Shown: piece by piece, positions 53,855 through 63,412 of the stretch
Layout of the letters: every line of letters starts with the position of its first letter
How positions within the stretch are numbered: the stretch's first letter is position 1
NCBI RefSeq assembly: GCF_034111725.1
Contig: NZ_JAWUWR010000069.1
Coordinates: 1-64,000 of the forward strand
Direction of reading: 5' to 3'
Source of the DNA: Thalassolituus sp034111725
GTDB taxonomy: Bacteria; Pseudomonadota; Gammaproteobacteria; Pseudomonadales; Oceanobacteraceae
DNA length: 64,000 bases
Notes under the pieces: generated by a model
The model's database searches: none
What the model saw: the letters and a program-made list of their open reading frames with translations, nothing else
What the model was told of the DNA's origin: nothing
Made by a program: the position numbers and the translations under genes

Positions 53855-55654
53855 GTGAGCCGACTGGACCACATTCGTAACTTTTCCATTATTGCCCATA
53901 TTGACCACGGCAAGTCGACACTATCGGATCGCTTTATTCAGGTGTGTGGTGGTCTCAGCGACCGCGAAATGCAGGCGCAGGTGTTGGATTCGATGGACAT
54001 CGAGCGTGAACGTGGCATTACCATCAAGGCCCAGAGCGTAACGCTAGATTACAAAGCGCGAAATGGTGAAACCTACCAGCTCAACTTCATTGATACCCCA
54101 GGGCACGTCGACTTTAGCTATGAAGTGAGTCGCTCGTTGTCAGCCTGTGAAGGTGCATTATTAGTTGTTGATGCGGCTCAGGGCGTTGAAGCCCAATCCG
54201 TCGCCAACTGTTACACCGCGATAGAGCAAGGCCTAGAAGTAATTCCGGTACTGAATAAGATGGATTTGCCACAAGCCGATCCAGACAAAGTAGCCCAAGA
54301 AATCGAAGATATTATTGGCTTAGATGCTACCGAAGCGGTGCGTTGTAGCGCTAAGAGCGGCTTAAACATTGAAGATGTTTTAGAAGATTTAGTGGCTCGA
54401 GTGCCTCCGCCAGAGGGAAATGTTGACGGTCCTCTGCAGGCCCTGATTATCGACTCTTGGTTTGATCCTTACTTGGGTGTTGTCTCGTTAATTCGTGTGA
54501 AGAACGGCAGCATCAAAAAAGGTGACAAAATTCGCATGAAATCGACCGGTCGTGACCATTTAGTTGATGGCATTGGTATCTTTACCCCAAAAATGACCGC
54601 AACCGGTGAGCTTTGCACCGGTGAAGTGGGTTACATGGTGGGTAGCATCAAAGAAATTCACGGCGCGCCAGTAGGCGATACCATCGTTAGCGCTAAGTTT
54701 CCTGATGTTGATGCATTGCCTGGCTTCCAAAAGGTTAAGCCTCAGGTGTATGCAGGTTTATTCCCTGTGTCCGCTGACGACTTCGAAAGCTTCCGTGATG
54801 CATTGGATAAATTATCGCTGAACGACGCTTCCCTGTTCTTTGAACCAGAAAGCTCAGATGCCTTAGGTTTTGGTTTCCGTTGTGGCTTCTTAGGCATGCT
54901 GCATATGGAAATTATTCAAGAACGCTTAGAGCGCGAATACGACTTGGATTTAATTACCACTGCACCCACGGTAATTTATGAAGTACTGACTCGTCGTGGT
55001 GACGTATTGATGGTCGATAACCCATCTAAATTGCCCGATCCCGGTACGATTGAAGAAATGCGCGAGCCAATTGCAGAATGTAATATTTTAGTACCGCAAG
55101 AGTATCTCGGTAACGTGATTACGTTGTGTATTGAAAAGCGCGGTGTGCAAATTGATATGCAGTACACCGGTTCGCAAGTAGCGTTAAAGTACGAAATACC
55201 GATGGGTGAGGTCGTTATGGACTTCTTCGATCGTTTGAAGTCTGCGAGCCGCGGTTTTGCCTCGTTAGATTACAGCTTCACGCGCTTTCAAGCATCGTCG
55301 TTACAACGCTTAGATGTATTAGTGAATGGTGAGCGTGTTGATGCTCTAGCAACGATTATGCATACCGATAGCGTCCGTCGTCGTGGTGCAGCTCTAACCG
55401 AAAAAATGAAAGAGCTTATTCCGCGCCAGATGTTCGACGTCGCGATTCAAGCGGCTATTGGCAATCAAGTGGTTGCTCGTACGACGGTAAAAGCTTTGCG
55501 TAAAAACGTTATTGCCAAATGTTATGGCGGTGATGTTAGCCGTAAGAAGAAACTGCTACAGAAGCAGAAAGACGGTAAAAAGCGTATGAAGCAGATTGGT
55601 AACGTTGAAATCCCACAATCCGCGTTTCTTGCGGTCCTTAGGGTAGATGATTAA
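53855..55654 (+). CDS. lepA: Elongation factor 4 (LepA)
   Basis: A 599-residue ribosome-associated GTPase. G1 is HIDHGKST, G3 is DTPGHVDFS and G4 is NKMDLPQ. It is followed by EF-G-like domains and the LepA-specific C terminus (IPQSAFLAVLRVDD). It starts with GTG. Its stop overlaps the DUF4845 gene start (TAATG). The signal peptidase gene lepB, normally next, is absent here. Confidence 0.97.
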   Translation: MSRLDHIRNFSIIAHIDHGKSTLSDRFIQVCGGLSDREMQAQVLDSMDIERERGITIKAQSVTLDYKARNGETYQLNFIDTPGHVDFSYEVSRSLSACEGALLVVDAAQGVEAQSVANCYTAIEQGLEVIPVLNKMDLPQADPDKVAQEIEDIIGLDATEAVRCSAKSGLNIEDVLEDLVARVPPPEGNVDGPLQALIIDSWFDPYLGVVSLIRVKNGSIKKGDKIRMKSTGRDHLVDGIGIFTPKMTATGELCTGEVGYMVGSIKEIHGAPVGDTIVSAKFPDVDALPGFQKVKPQVYAGLFPVSADDFESFRDALDKLSLNDASLFFEPESSDALGFGFRCGFLGMLHMEIIQERLEREYDLDLITTAPTVIYEVLTRRGDVLMVDNPSKLPDPGTIEEMREPIAECNILVPQEYLGNVITLCIEKRGVQIDMQYTGSQVALKYEIPMGEVVMDFFDRLKSASRGFASLDYSFTRFQASSLQRLDVLVNGERVDALATIMHTDSVRRRGAALTEKMKELIPRQMFDVAIQAAIGNQVVARTTVKALRKNVIAKCYGGDVSRKKKLLQKQKDGKKRMKQIGNVEIPQSAFLAVLRVDD

Positions 55655-56019
55655 TGAAAAAGAAGCAGCTTGGATTATCAATGCCGGGAGTTTTGGCTTT
55701 GATGGTATTGGCCATTATGATTCTTCGAGCTGCTATTTCATTGATACCTATGTATTGGGATGATGTCATGGTGGGTAGTATTTTAGACTCAGTTCAAGAG
55801 TCTAAAGCTATTACTGGCAAAACGTCCACCAGTGATGCCAAGCGCGTACTGGAAAAACGTTTCCAATCCAATAATTTATATATTTCTACTGATAAACTAG
55901 AACTCGATCGTTCTGAGCATCGATTAGTGCTGACGTATACTTACGACCGTCGAGATGATTTTTTCAGTAACATTGATTTTGTGCTCACCTTTACCCATCG
56001 GAAAGATTTTACTCAGTGA
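55654..56019 (+). CDS. DUF4845 membrane protein
   Basis: A 121-residue protein with one N-terminal transmembrane helix (residues 9-30, SMPGVLALMVLAIMILRAAI) and a small extracytoplasmic domain (LDSVQESKAITGKTSTSDAK). The DUF4845 family usually lies between lepB and rnc; here it follows lepA directly. It overlaps lepA by one base and rnc by 4 bases. The function is unknown. Confidence 0.9.
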   Translation: MKKKQLGLSMPGVLALMVLAIMILRAAISLIPMYWDDVMVGSILDSVQESKAITGKTSTSDAKRVLEKRFQSNNLYISTDKLELDRSEHRLVLTYTYDRRDDFFSNIDFVLTFTHRKDFTQ

Positions 56020-56705
56020 ATAATTCGCTCCTGAAACTATCGCAGCGATTAGGTTATACCTTTCGCGACGAGCAATTAGCCACGCTCGCATTAACTCACC
56101 GTAGTAAAGCCGGTCATAATAACGAACGACTAGAATTCCTTGGTGATTCCATTTTAAATTTCGTCGTCGGTGAAGATTTATTTCGCCGTTTTCCTACTGC
56201 GAAAGAAGGCAAGTTGAGCCGTTTGCGGGCAAAAATGGTTAAAGGCGAGACCTTAGCTTTTGTTGCACGCGAATTTGAATTAGGCGATTTTTTATTGCTG
56301 GGTTCCGGCGAAATGAAAAGTGGCGGACATCGCCGTGATTCTATTTTGGCCGATACCGTAGAAGCCCTGATCGGCGCTATGTATTTAGATGCTGGATTGG
56401 AAGTGGTGCGCGAGCGTATATTGGCGTGGTACGCCGATCGCCTCGATGCATTAACCCTCGAAGATCCTATTAAAGATCCCAAAACGCGTTTGCAAGAATA
56501 TCAGCAAGCGCAGCGTTCAAGTCTGCCCAAATACACGATATTGAGTGTTGAAGGTCCGACTAACGAGCAAGTATTTACTATCGAATGCGTCATACCTGAA
56601 GAAGCCGATGCCGTTGTGGCGATTGGTGGTAGCCGTCGTGCTGCCGAGCAAGCCGCCGCGCAGCAAATGCTGCTTAATCTTGGAATCCACGGGGAGGAAG
56701 AATAA
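56016..56705 (+). CDS. rnc: Ribonuclease III
   Basis: A 229-residue double-strand-specific RNase for rRNA and mRNA processing. The catalytic signature NERLEFLGDSILNFVVGEDL holds the acidic metal ligands. The C-terminal double-stranded RNA-binding domain begins at DPKTRLQEYQQAQ. It starts with GTG overlapping the DUF4845 stop, and its own TAA overlaps the era ATG. Confidence 0.97.
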   Translation: MNNSLLKLSQRLGYTFRDEQLATLALTHRSKAGHNNERLEFLGDSILNFVVGEDLFRRFPTAKEGKLSRLRAKMVKGETLAFVAREFELGDFLLLGSGEMKSGGHRRDSILADTVEALIGAMYLDAGLEVVRERILAWYADRLDALTLEDPIKDPKTRLQEYQQAQRSSLPKYTILSVEGPTNEQVFTIECVIPEEADAVVAIGGSRRAAEQAAAQQMLLNLGIHGEEE

Positions 56706-57595
56706 TGCCGCAACGTACCGGTTTTGTGGCCATTGTTGGTCGTCCTAATGTGGGAAAATCCACGTTACTCAATCGCATTCTTGGTCAGAAATTATCGATT
56801 ACTTCGCGCAAGCCGCAAACAACACGCCATCAAATTTTGGGTATTAAAACAGAAGAAGATGTTCAGGTTGTTTATGTTGATACGCCGGGTATTCATAAGA
56901 ATCAAGAAAAAGCGATTAACCGCTATATGAATAAAGCGGCCACTACCGCAGTGAAAGACGTTGATCTAATTCTAATGATTATCGACCGTACACGTTGGAC
57001 CGATGAAGACGATATGGTGCTAGAAGCGGTTAAGCAACAGCGTGCACCGATTGTACTCGTAGTGAATAAAGTCGATTTTATTCAAGATAAAAACGATTTG
57101 CTGCCGTATTTAGAGAAGGTCAGTAAACGTCATACCTTCGATCAAATTATTCCTATTAGTGCGAAAACGGGTCATAACATTGACCGTTTAGAGCATTTAA
57201 TTGAAAGCTATTTGCCTGAAAATCAATATTTCTATCCAGAAGACCAAATTACGGATAGAAGTTCGCGCTTCTTAGCCGCTGAGCTGGTGCGTGAAAAAAT
57301 TATGCGCCAGTTGGGTGATGAACTTCCTTATGCCATGACGGTAGAAATTGAAGAGTTCAAACATGACGGTCGTATTATCGAAATCAGTGCGCTTATTTTA
57401 GTTGAGCGTGCCTCGCAAAAACGTATCGTAATTGGCGAGGCTGGTTCTCGCTTAAAGCAAATTGGCCAAGATGCTCGCAAAGATATGGAGTTGCTATTCG
57501 ACTGCAAAGTCATGCTTAACATGTGGGTGAAAGTGAAATCCAACTGGTCGGATGACGAACGCGCTTTACGCAGTCTCGGTTACGACGACCAATAG
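56705..57595 (+). CDS. era: GTPase Era
   Basis: A 296-residue GTPase needed for 16S rRNA maturation and 30S assembly. G1 is GRPNVGKST, G3 is DTPGIHKNQ and G4 is NKVDFI. The C-terminal KH domain contains VIGEAGSRLKQIGQDARKDM. It overlaps rnc by one base and precedes recO by 5 bases. Confidence 0.97.
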   Translation: MPQRTGFVAIVGRPNVGKSTLLNRILGQKLSITSRKPQTTRHQILGIKTEEDVQVVYVDTPGIHKNQEKAINRYMNKAATTAVKDVDLILMIIDRTRWTDEDDMVLEAVKQQRAPIVLVVNKVDFIQDKNDLLPYLEKVSKRHTFDQIIPISAKTGHNIDRLEHLIESYLPENQYFYPEDQITDRSSRFLAAELVREKIMRQLGDELPYAMTVEIEEFKHDGRIIEISALILVERASQKRIVIGEAGSRLKQIGQDARKDMELLFDCKVMLNMWVKVKSNWSDDERALRSLGYDDQ

Positions 57596-57600
57596 TCACG

Positions 57601-58242
57601 ATGAAGCAGTGGTTTGTGCTGCAACGTCAGCCACTACGCGAAGACGACTGGCTACTCGATATATTCAGCATGAGTGCCGGTCGTTTACGAGTGATCAGCC
57701 AAGCAATGGTCGGTCGAGAAGACCCCGATTTATTGTGTCTTTGTCAGGGGGATTGGCAGCAGGGACAAGAATTCCCTCGGGTAAAAGCATCGGAAGTAAT
57801 TGCTCGGCCAAGCTTGCAGGGAGTGCCCTTGTATTGTGCTGTCTACATCACCGAATTGTTGGCGAGATTACTGCCACAACATGAATCCTATCCCGCTGTT
57901 TTTACCCTCTATCTCGATACCCTTAATGCGCTAGCCGATACACCCTTGGTTGACCCTTGGTTGCGGCATTTTGAATTTCAACTATTGCAACAATTAGGCT
58001 ATGGTTTTTCGTGGCAGAAAGATATCCTAGGCAATAATATTGAGCCGTCTTTGCATTATGTATTTGCCGGTGGCGAGGGCTTCGTTTTAGCAGCTAAAGG
58101 CTACGCGGGAGCTGCTATTCTTGCTATTGGTAAGGGTGATTATCAATTTCCTACGGCACTTAATGTCGCTAAACTGATTCTGCGACAAGCATTGGAAGCA
58201 CAACTTACGCGGCCATTGATCAGTCGTGAGCTATTTATTTAA
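57601..58242 (+). CDS. recO: DNA repair protein RecO
   Basis: A 213-residue RecO that loads RecA with RecR during recombinational repair. The N-terminal OB fold (VLQRQPLREDDWLLDIFSMS) and the helical C-terminal part (PWLRHFEFQLLQQLGYGFSW) fit the family. It lacks the four-Cys zinc finger seen in some species, as E. coli RecO does. The gene ends 10 bases before pdxJ. Confidence 0.93.
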   Translation: MKQWFVLQRQPLREDDWLLDIFSMSAGRLRVISQAMVGREDPDLLCLCQGDWQQGQEFPRVKASEVIARPSLQGVPLYCAVYITELLARLLPQHESYPAVFTLYLDTLNALADTPLVDPWLRHFEFQLLQQLGYGFSWQKDILGNNIEPSLHYVFAGGEGFVLAAKGYAGAAILAIGKGDYQFPTALNVAKLILRQALEAQLTRPLISRELFI

Positions 58243-58252
58243 AGGTGAAGTT

Positions 58253-58990
58253 ATGAGTTTGGCTAAACGTGTTTTGTTAGGTGTTAATATCGATCACGTT
58301 GCAACTTTGCGCCAAGCGCGCGGTACACGTTATCCTGACCCCGTACAAGCGGCATTTGTTGCTGAAGAAGCTGGCGCCGATGGTATTACCGTTCATCCGC
58401 GTGAAGACGGACGTCATATTCAAGTACGCGATGTACGTATTTTGCGCGATACACTGGCGACACGCATGAACCTCGAAATGGCGGTCACTGAGAATATGCT
58501 GCAGTTGGCTGAAGAGGTTTGTCCTCCATGTACCTGCTTGGTTCCAGAGAAACGCGAGGAGCTAACCACCGAAGGTGGATTGGATGTCGCTGGACAAGAA
58601 GCTCATATCACCGCTGCAGTAGCGCGTTTAAAAGCCATTGGTAGTGAAGTGTCATTATTTATTGATCCTGATGAAGCGCAAATTGATGCAACTGTACGCA
58701 CGGGGGCTCCGGTAATTGAATTGCACACGGGTCGGTATGCTGATGCCGAAACTAACGAAGAGCGTGACGAAGAGTTAGTGCGCATTGCCACTGCTGCTAA
58801 ATATGCGGCCAGTAGAGGTTTAATCGTTAATGCGGGTCATGGTTTGAATTATCACAACGTCGAAGCGATTGCCGCTATTCCAGAAATGAATGAATTAAAT
58901 ATTGGTCATGCCATCGTTGCGCGCGCAGTGTTCGTTGGCTTGGCGCAAGCCGTGGCCGATATGCGCGCTCTATTAGCGGCAGCACGTTAG
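58253..58990 (+). CDS. pdxJ: Pyridoxine 5'-phosphate synthase
   Basis: A 245-residue TIM-barrel enzyme that condenses 1-deoxyxylulose-5-phosphate with 3-amino-2-oxopropyl phosphate to pyridoxine phosphate. Landmarks are LLGVNIDHVATLRQARGT, VHPREDGRHIQ and NAGHGLNYHNV. ATG at 58253 follows AAAGGTGA; a start nine codons upstream inside recO is rejected. recO, pdxJ and acpS appear co-transcribed. Confidence 0.97.
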   Translation: MSLAKRVLLGVNIDHVATLRQARGTRYPDPVQAAFVAEEAGADGITVHPREDGRHIQVRDVRILRDTLATRMNLEMAVTENMLQLAEEVCPPCTCLVPEKREELTTEGGLDVAGQEAHITAAVARLKAIGSEVSLFIDPDEAQIDATVRTGAPVIELHTGRYADAETNEERDEELVRIATAAKYAASRGLIVNAGHGLNYHNVEAIAAIPEMNELNIGHAIVARAVFVGLAQAVADMRALLAAAR

Positions 58991-58998
58991 GACTTTTG

Positions 58999-59406
58999 GT
59001 GTTTTCGCTGAGTGATATTGAAGCTCATGGTGTCATGGGTATCGGTACAGATTTATTAGCGGAATCACGTATCAATGCCATTGTTGAGCGTCAGCCAGTA
59101 AAGTTTGCTCAGCGCATTTTAACCCCTGCCGAATTATCCATTTGGGCGCAGCATCACCAGCCGAACAATTTTTTAGCGAAACAGTTTGCGGCGAAAGAGG
59201 CCTTATCTAAGGCATTAGGGACGGGTATTGCGGCGGGTGTTAGCTTTCAACATATTGAAGTGTTGCGCGATCAGCTCGGCGCCCCTTATGTTGTTCTATC
59301 GAGTGTCGCTGCGCAGCGTATGCAGGTGTTGGGCGCAACCCGAGCATTGATTAGTTTGTCTGATGATCAAGGGCTTATTCAAGCGTTTGCATTAATTGTT
59401 GTCTGA
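58999..59406 (+). CDS. acpS: Holo-[acyl-carrier-protein] synthase
   Basis: A 135-residue AcpS that transfers 4'-phosphopantetheine to acyl carrier protein. The metal-binding GIGTDLLAESRI and FLAKQFAAKEALSKALGTGI motifs are intact. GTG at 58999 follows AGGA by 7 bases; TTG at 58996 and ATG at 59035 (the usual family start, MGIGTDLL) are alternatives, so the first 12 residues are uncertain. Its 3' end overlaps the convergent kinase gene by 28 bases. Confidence 0.92.
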   Translation: MFSLSDIEAHGVMGIGTDLLAESRINAIVERQPVKFAQRILTPAELSIWAQHHQPNNFLAKQFAAKEALSKALGTGIAAGVSFQHIEVLRDQLGAPYVVLSSVAAQRMQVLGATRALISLSDDQGLIQAFALIVV

Positions 59407-62210
59407 TTTCTTAGTAGATCTGACCAGTCATTTATCTCTACCCATTCTTGTAATCTTTTGAGCTCCGTTACTAGGCGGCGCATTTGTTCTGGTAGCTTGG
59501 CAAACTCATTCGCTTTTAGCGCGCTTTCGAATGTTTCTAATTCAAGGCGTAAGCAAGGTGTACCGCAATAACGAGTGGCACCGTGCATCCTATGTACAGC
59601 CTCTAATAACTCATCCAACGCTTCTTCTTCCCAGTAGGCAACGATATTTGCACGTTCGTTATCGAGGGAGTCGAGCAGCATCTGGAACATATCAACGGCT
59701 AATTCGACATTGTTATTAGCATGGTGAAGCGCCATGTCGGCATTGAATATTTCGCGGCAAATTGATTTTTCTTTCACGATCTCTCGATGGCGCTCATGTT
59801 TAATAACACGCACTAGTGTATTGATTGGTGCGCGATAGCCGGTCCAGCGTTCAACGCATTTAGCCAGTTGTTCTTGTGTAATAGGTTTCGTTTGATAATC
59901 GTTCATGCCAGATTTAAGCAAGGCCTGCTTTTCGTCTGCCATAGCATGTGCAGTTAGGGCAATAATGGGTAGTGCAGCTTTGCCGGGCATACGGCGAATG
60001 TGTTCGGTTGCTTCCGTGCCTGACATGTTTGGCATTTGAATATCCATGAACACCATTTCTATCGGATGCTGGTCGATTTGCGCGATTGCCTCGCTCCCAG
60101 TCATGGCGGAATAGACTTGTATGCCCATTTCACGCAATAAGGTCACGACTAACTTCAAATTCGCGTGGTTATCATCCACCGCTAAAATACAGGGAGGAAC
60201 TCGCCCTGGTGAGTGCTCTTCTGTTGCGTCAGTAAGCGTGAGTACTTGCGATTCGTCGGCAACAAGCTCGCTCAGTGCCGCGTGTAACTTGCGCTGTGTA
60301 ACGGGGCGACTCAACGCCTCGTTAGCCCCCAGCTTTTTCAACATATCGAGGTCTTCGTGACTCACGCTATTAACCAAAGCGACAACGGGCACTTGGGTAT
60401 CTTTCAGTGCGTTCAGTAAGGCTAAGGCGTCATCGTCGAGTTTTTCATGATCAACAGCGCATAAAATAAGATCGTATTTCTCGCCTGCGTTTACTCGATC
60501 AACGACTTGTGGAATCGTTGGATAGTAGTGATGGTTAATTTGCCACGATGTTAATAATGTTAGTAGGTCGGTCGTAGCTGCCTGTTTTGGATCAATAACG
60601 GCGATGTTGATATTTAGCGGCGTAAGGTTGTTGGTGGTGGAGTCTTGATCTATCTGAATATCAATATTAAAGAAGAAAGACGAGCCAAAACCTTCACGGC
60701 TTTCAACGCGAATGTCACCATGCATCGCCTCAACTAGCGCTTTAGAAATAATTAACCCTAAACCTGTACCACCAAATTGGCGAGCGACGCTAGCATCTGC
60801 TTGGGAGAAGGCTTGGAATAGTTTTTCTTGTTTTTCTGGTGATAAGCCTAAGCCGGTATCACGAATTTCAAACTGTAAGCTGGCACGGTGATCTTTTTGG
60901 CTAATGAGTGACGTTTTCACCGTAACGCTGCCGTATTCCGTAAATTTAATCGCATTATTGACTAGGTTGGTGATGACTTGTTTTAGTCGCAATGGGTCGC
61001 CGCATACCGCGAGTGGTACGTTACTTTCAATAATCTGATTAAGTTCTAAGCGTTTACCCACTGCCTCGGGAGCTAATACTTGTAGTGCATCTTCGATGAC
61101 GTCGCGCAGATTAAAAGGGGTGTGCTCGATGATGAGTTTACCGGCATCAATTTTCGATAAATCGAGGATGTCGTTGATAATATTTAGTAGGTCGTCCGAG
61201 GACTTGCGGATTGTTTGCAAGTAGTCGTTCTGGCGTTCACTGACTTGGGTGCGACCTAGTAATTCTGAGAAACCTAAAATACCGTTCAGTGGTGTACGAA
61301 TTTCGTGGCTAACGTTGGCTAAGAACTCAGACTTCATGCGGCTAGCTTCGATAGCCTCTTTACGACCGAGCGTGAGTTCGCGGTTACGAATTTCCAGCTC
61401 ATCTAATGTCTCTTGGAGGTCGTGAGTCGCTTGTTCTAAGTTTTGTTGGTGTTCAGTATTCGCCCGCTGCAAGGCACTTGCCATCGCATTAATACCCGAT
61501 GCGAGGGCTTGGAATTCTCCGCCATTTTCAATGTGTACACGGGTTTCTAATTTGCCATCTTTCATATCGTCGATGGCATCAACAATAACCCCCATGGGGC
61601 GCGATACTTGTTTACTAATTCGTAATGCCAGGATCGTACATAAAATGAGTACTAACAATATAATGCTGAGTGATGAGGCTATGTGTTGATACTGATTTAA
61701 TTTGGTATTAGCACTGGAAAGCTCAACTTCGGCCCAGCCGAGTAATTGTTGCTGGCCGTTTTTCTGGGCATAGAATTGTTCGGAAAGTTGATCAGCAATA
61801 ATTAAGTTTTGCGAAAATATCGGCGCGCGCGCGCGCAGTGAACCATCTGTGCGCATGAGTTGTAATTGATCGGCTTTCAATTCAGCGGAGCCAAAACGCT
61901 CGGTTAACATTCGTGGCCCCGCATGCGCAAGCGCCTGCATATCTTGGTTGTATAAGGTCACTGCACGAACGTCGAGTTCTTCCAACATATTGTTGGCAAT
62001 GTTCTGCAATATACCAACACTGCCGGTCATTACACCGTACTCGCAAGTGGGGGCTAATTGTTTAGCCATTGCTAAGGTACGTTGTTCCAATAGATCGCCA
62101 AGATCACGGGCGCGTTCGGTAATAAAAAAGGTGCCAAGAACTAACGACACTATGATGCCAGGCAGCAACGCCAGAAACAGGATACGATTTTGAATGTTCC
62201 AATTTTTCAT
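59379..62210 (-). CDS. Hybrid sensor histidine kinase BarA/GacS type
   Basis: A 943-residue tripartite sensor. Two membrane helices (about 10-30 and 180-197) flank a periplasmic domain, then a HAMP, a HisKA domain with H302 (SHEIRTPLNG), an ATPase domain with FGGTGLGLIISK, a degenerate receiver (about 535-650) whose phospho-Asp position reads ILCAVD, an intact receiver with D723 (FMDIQMPNMSG) and a C-terminal Hpt domain with H876 (RMHGATRYCG). In relatives it phosphorylates GacA/UvrY to control small RNAs. Position beside acpS and cysM is typical of gacS/barA. It is convergent with acpS. Confidence 0.93.
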   Translation of the reverse strand: MKNWNIQNRILFLALLPGIIVSLVLGTFFITERARDLGDLLEQRTLAMAKQLAPTCEYGVMTGSVGILQNIANNMLEELDVRAVTLYNQDMQALAHAGPRMLTERFGSAELKADQLQLMRTDGSLRARAPIFSQNLIIADQLSEQFYAQKNGQQQLLGWAEVELSSANTKLNQYQHIASSLSIILLVLILCTILALRISKQVSRPMGVIVDAIDDMKDGKLETRVHIENGGEFQALASGINAMASALQRANTEHQQNLEQATHDLQETLDELEIRNRELTLGRKEAIEASRMKSEFLANVSHEIRTPLNGILGFSELLGRTQVSERQNDYLQTIRKSSDDLLNIINDILDLSKIDAGKLIIEHTPFNLRDVIEDALQVLAPEAVGKRLELNQIIESNVPLAVCGDPLRLKQVITNLVNNAIKFTEYGSVTVKTSLISQKDHRASLQFEIRDTGLGLSPEKQEKLFQAFSQADASVARQFGGTGLGLIISKALVEAMHGDIRVESREGFGSSFFFNIDIQIDQDSTTNNLTPLNINIAVIDPKQAATTDLLTLLTSWQINHHYYPTIPQVVDRVNAGEKYDLILCAVDHEKLDDDALALLNALKDTQVPVVALVNSVSHEDLDMLKKLGANEALSRPVTQRKLHAALSELVADESQVLTLTDATEEHSPGRVPPCILAVDDNHANLKLVVTLLREMGIQVYSAMTGSEAIAQIDQHPIEMVFMDIQMPNMSGTEATEHIRRMPGKAALPIIALTAHAMADEKQALLKSGMNDYQTKPITQEQLAKCVERWTGYRAPINTLVRVIKHERHREIVKEKSICREIFNADMALHHANNNVELAVDMFQMLLDSLDNERANIVAYWEEEALDELLEAVHRMHGATRYCGTPCLRLELETFESALKANEFAKLPEQMRRLVTELKRLQEWVEINDWSDLLRNQTTINANA

Positions 62211-62386
62211 CGCGATGAGGCAGCCTATTGTTTAGTCAAGAAACGCATCGGCCTAGAGTAAAGGTGGCGTAACGTTGGTGCAAACTTTGTCGTCAATTTA
62301 CCGCGATTAATCCCTAAGAGTCGTCGCGTCTAAGCTGCGACAGCGGTAAACTACGCGCAAACTGTCTACCAGAAACGAGAATCTCC

Positions 62387-63349
62387 GTGACTGATCGCCA
62401 AAATTCGACAACTGAAGCGCCGTTATATCCCACTATTGCTGATTGCGTTGGTAATACACCACTAGTGCGATTGCAGCGTTTACTGCCGGCCGGTAGTAGC
62501 AATACGGTATTGCTGAAGTTAGAAGGCAATAATCCTGCGGGTTCTGTGAAAGATCGGCCAGCCCTATCCATGATTCAGCGAGCAGAGCAGCGCGGTGATA
62601 TTAAGCCTGGTGATGTCTTGATCGAAGCGACCAGTGGCAATACAGGCATCGCCTTGGCAATGGCCGCAGCTATTATGGGTTACCGCATGATATTAATTAT
62701 GCCGGATAACGCCACCATGGAACGTCGTTGGGCAATGGAAGCTTATGGTGCCGAATTGATTTTAGTGAGCAAAGAAGAAGGCATGGAAGGCGCTCGCGAC
62801 TTAGCTGACAAAATGGAACTGGAGGGCAAGGGTCGCGTTTTAAATCAGTTTGGAAATACCGATAACCCCGAGGCTCATTATCGCGGTACTGGTCCTGAAA
62901 TATGGCAACAAACCGCTGGGCAGGTTACGCACTTCGTGAGTTCAATGGGTACAACCGGAACCATTATGGGAACGTCCCGTTACCTCAAGGAACAAAACCC
63001 AGATATTTGTATCGTCGGTTTACAACCATCCGAAGGTGCGGCCATCCCCGGAATTCGTCGTTGGCCACAAGCGTATTTACCGACTATTTTCGATAGTACA
63101 CGCGTCGATCAGGTGTTAGATATCGGTCAGCAATTGGCCGAAGATACAATGCGCGCTTTAGCCCGTGAAGAAGGTATTTTTTGTGGTGTGTCATCAGGAG
63201 GCTCTGTTGCGGCAGCTTTGCATTTGGCCGAAACCTTGGAAAATGCCACCATCGTGGCGATCATTTGTGATCGCGGCGATCGCTATTTATCGTCGGGCGT
63301 GTTTGCGCCGCAGGGTAAGGTGACAGGGCCTTGTCCCTCTACCGATTGA
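62387..63349 (+). CDS. cysM: Cysteine synthase B
   Basis: A 320-residue PLP enzyme that makes cysteine from O-acetylserine and sulfide or thiosulfate. The PLP lysine is K55 in NPAGSVKDRPA, the substrate loop is EATSGNTGIALAMAA, and the phosphate-binding loop is SMGTTGTIMGTSR. CysM character is supported by the KDRPA sequence and neighbours (barA, rlmD). It starts with GTG at 62387 and is divergent from the kinase. Confidence 0.95.
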   Translation: MTDRQNSTTEAPLYPTIADCVGNTPLVRLQRLLPAGSSNTVLLKLEGNNPAGSVKDRPALSMIQRAEQRGDIKPGDVLIEATSGNTGIALAMAAAIMGYRMILIMPDNATMERRWAMEAYGAELILVSKEEGMEGARDLADKMELEGKGRVLNQFGNTDNPEAHYRGTGPEIWQQTAGQVTHFVSSMGTTGTIMGTSRYLKEQNPDICIVGLQPSEGAAIPGIRRWPQAYLPTIFDSTRVDQVLDIGQQLAEDTMRALAREEGIFCGVSSGGSVAAALHLAETLENATIVAIICDRGDRYLSSGVFAPQGKVTGPCPSTD

Positions 63350-63412
63350 ATTTCGCCAATTTGCCCCAATATAGGGCGACATTACCAATACAGAATTATT
63401 GCAGAGTGCGCC

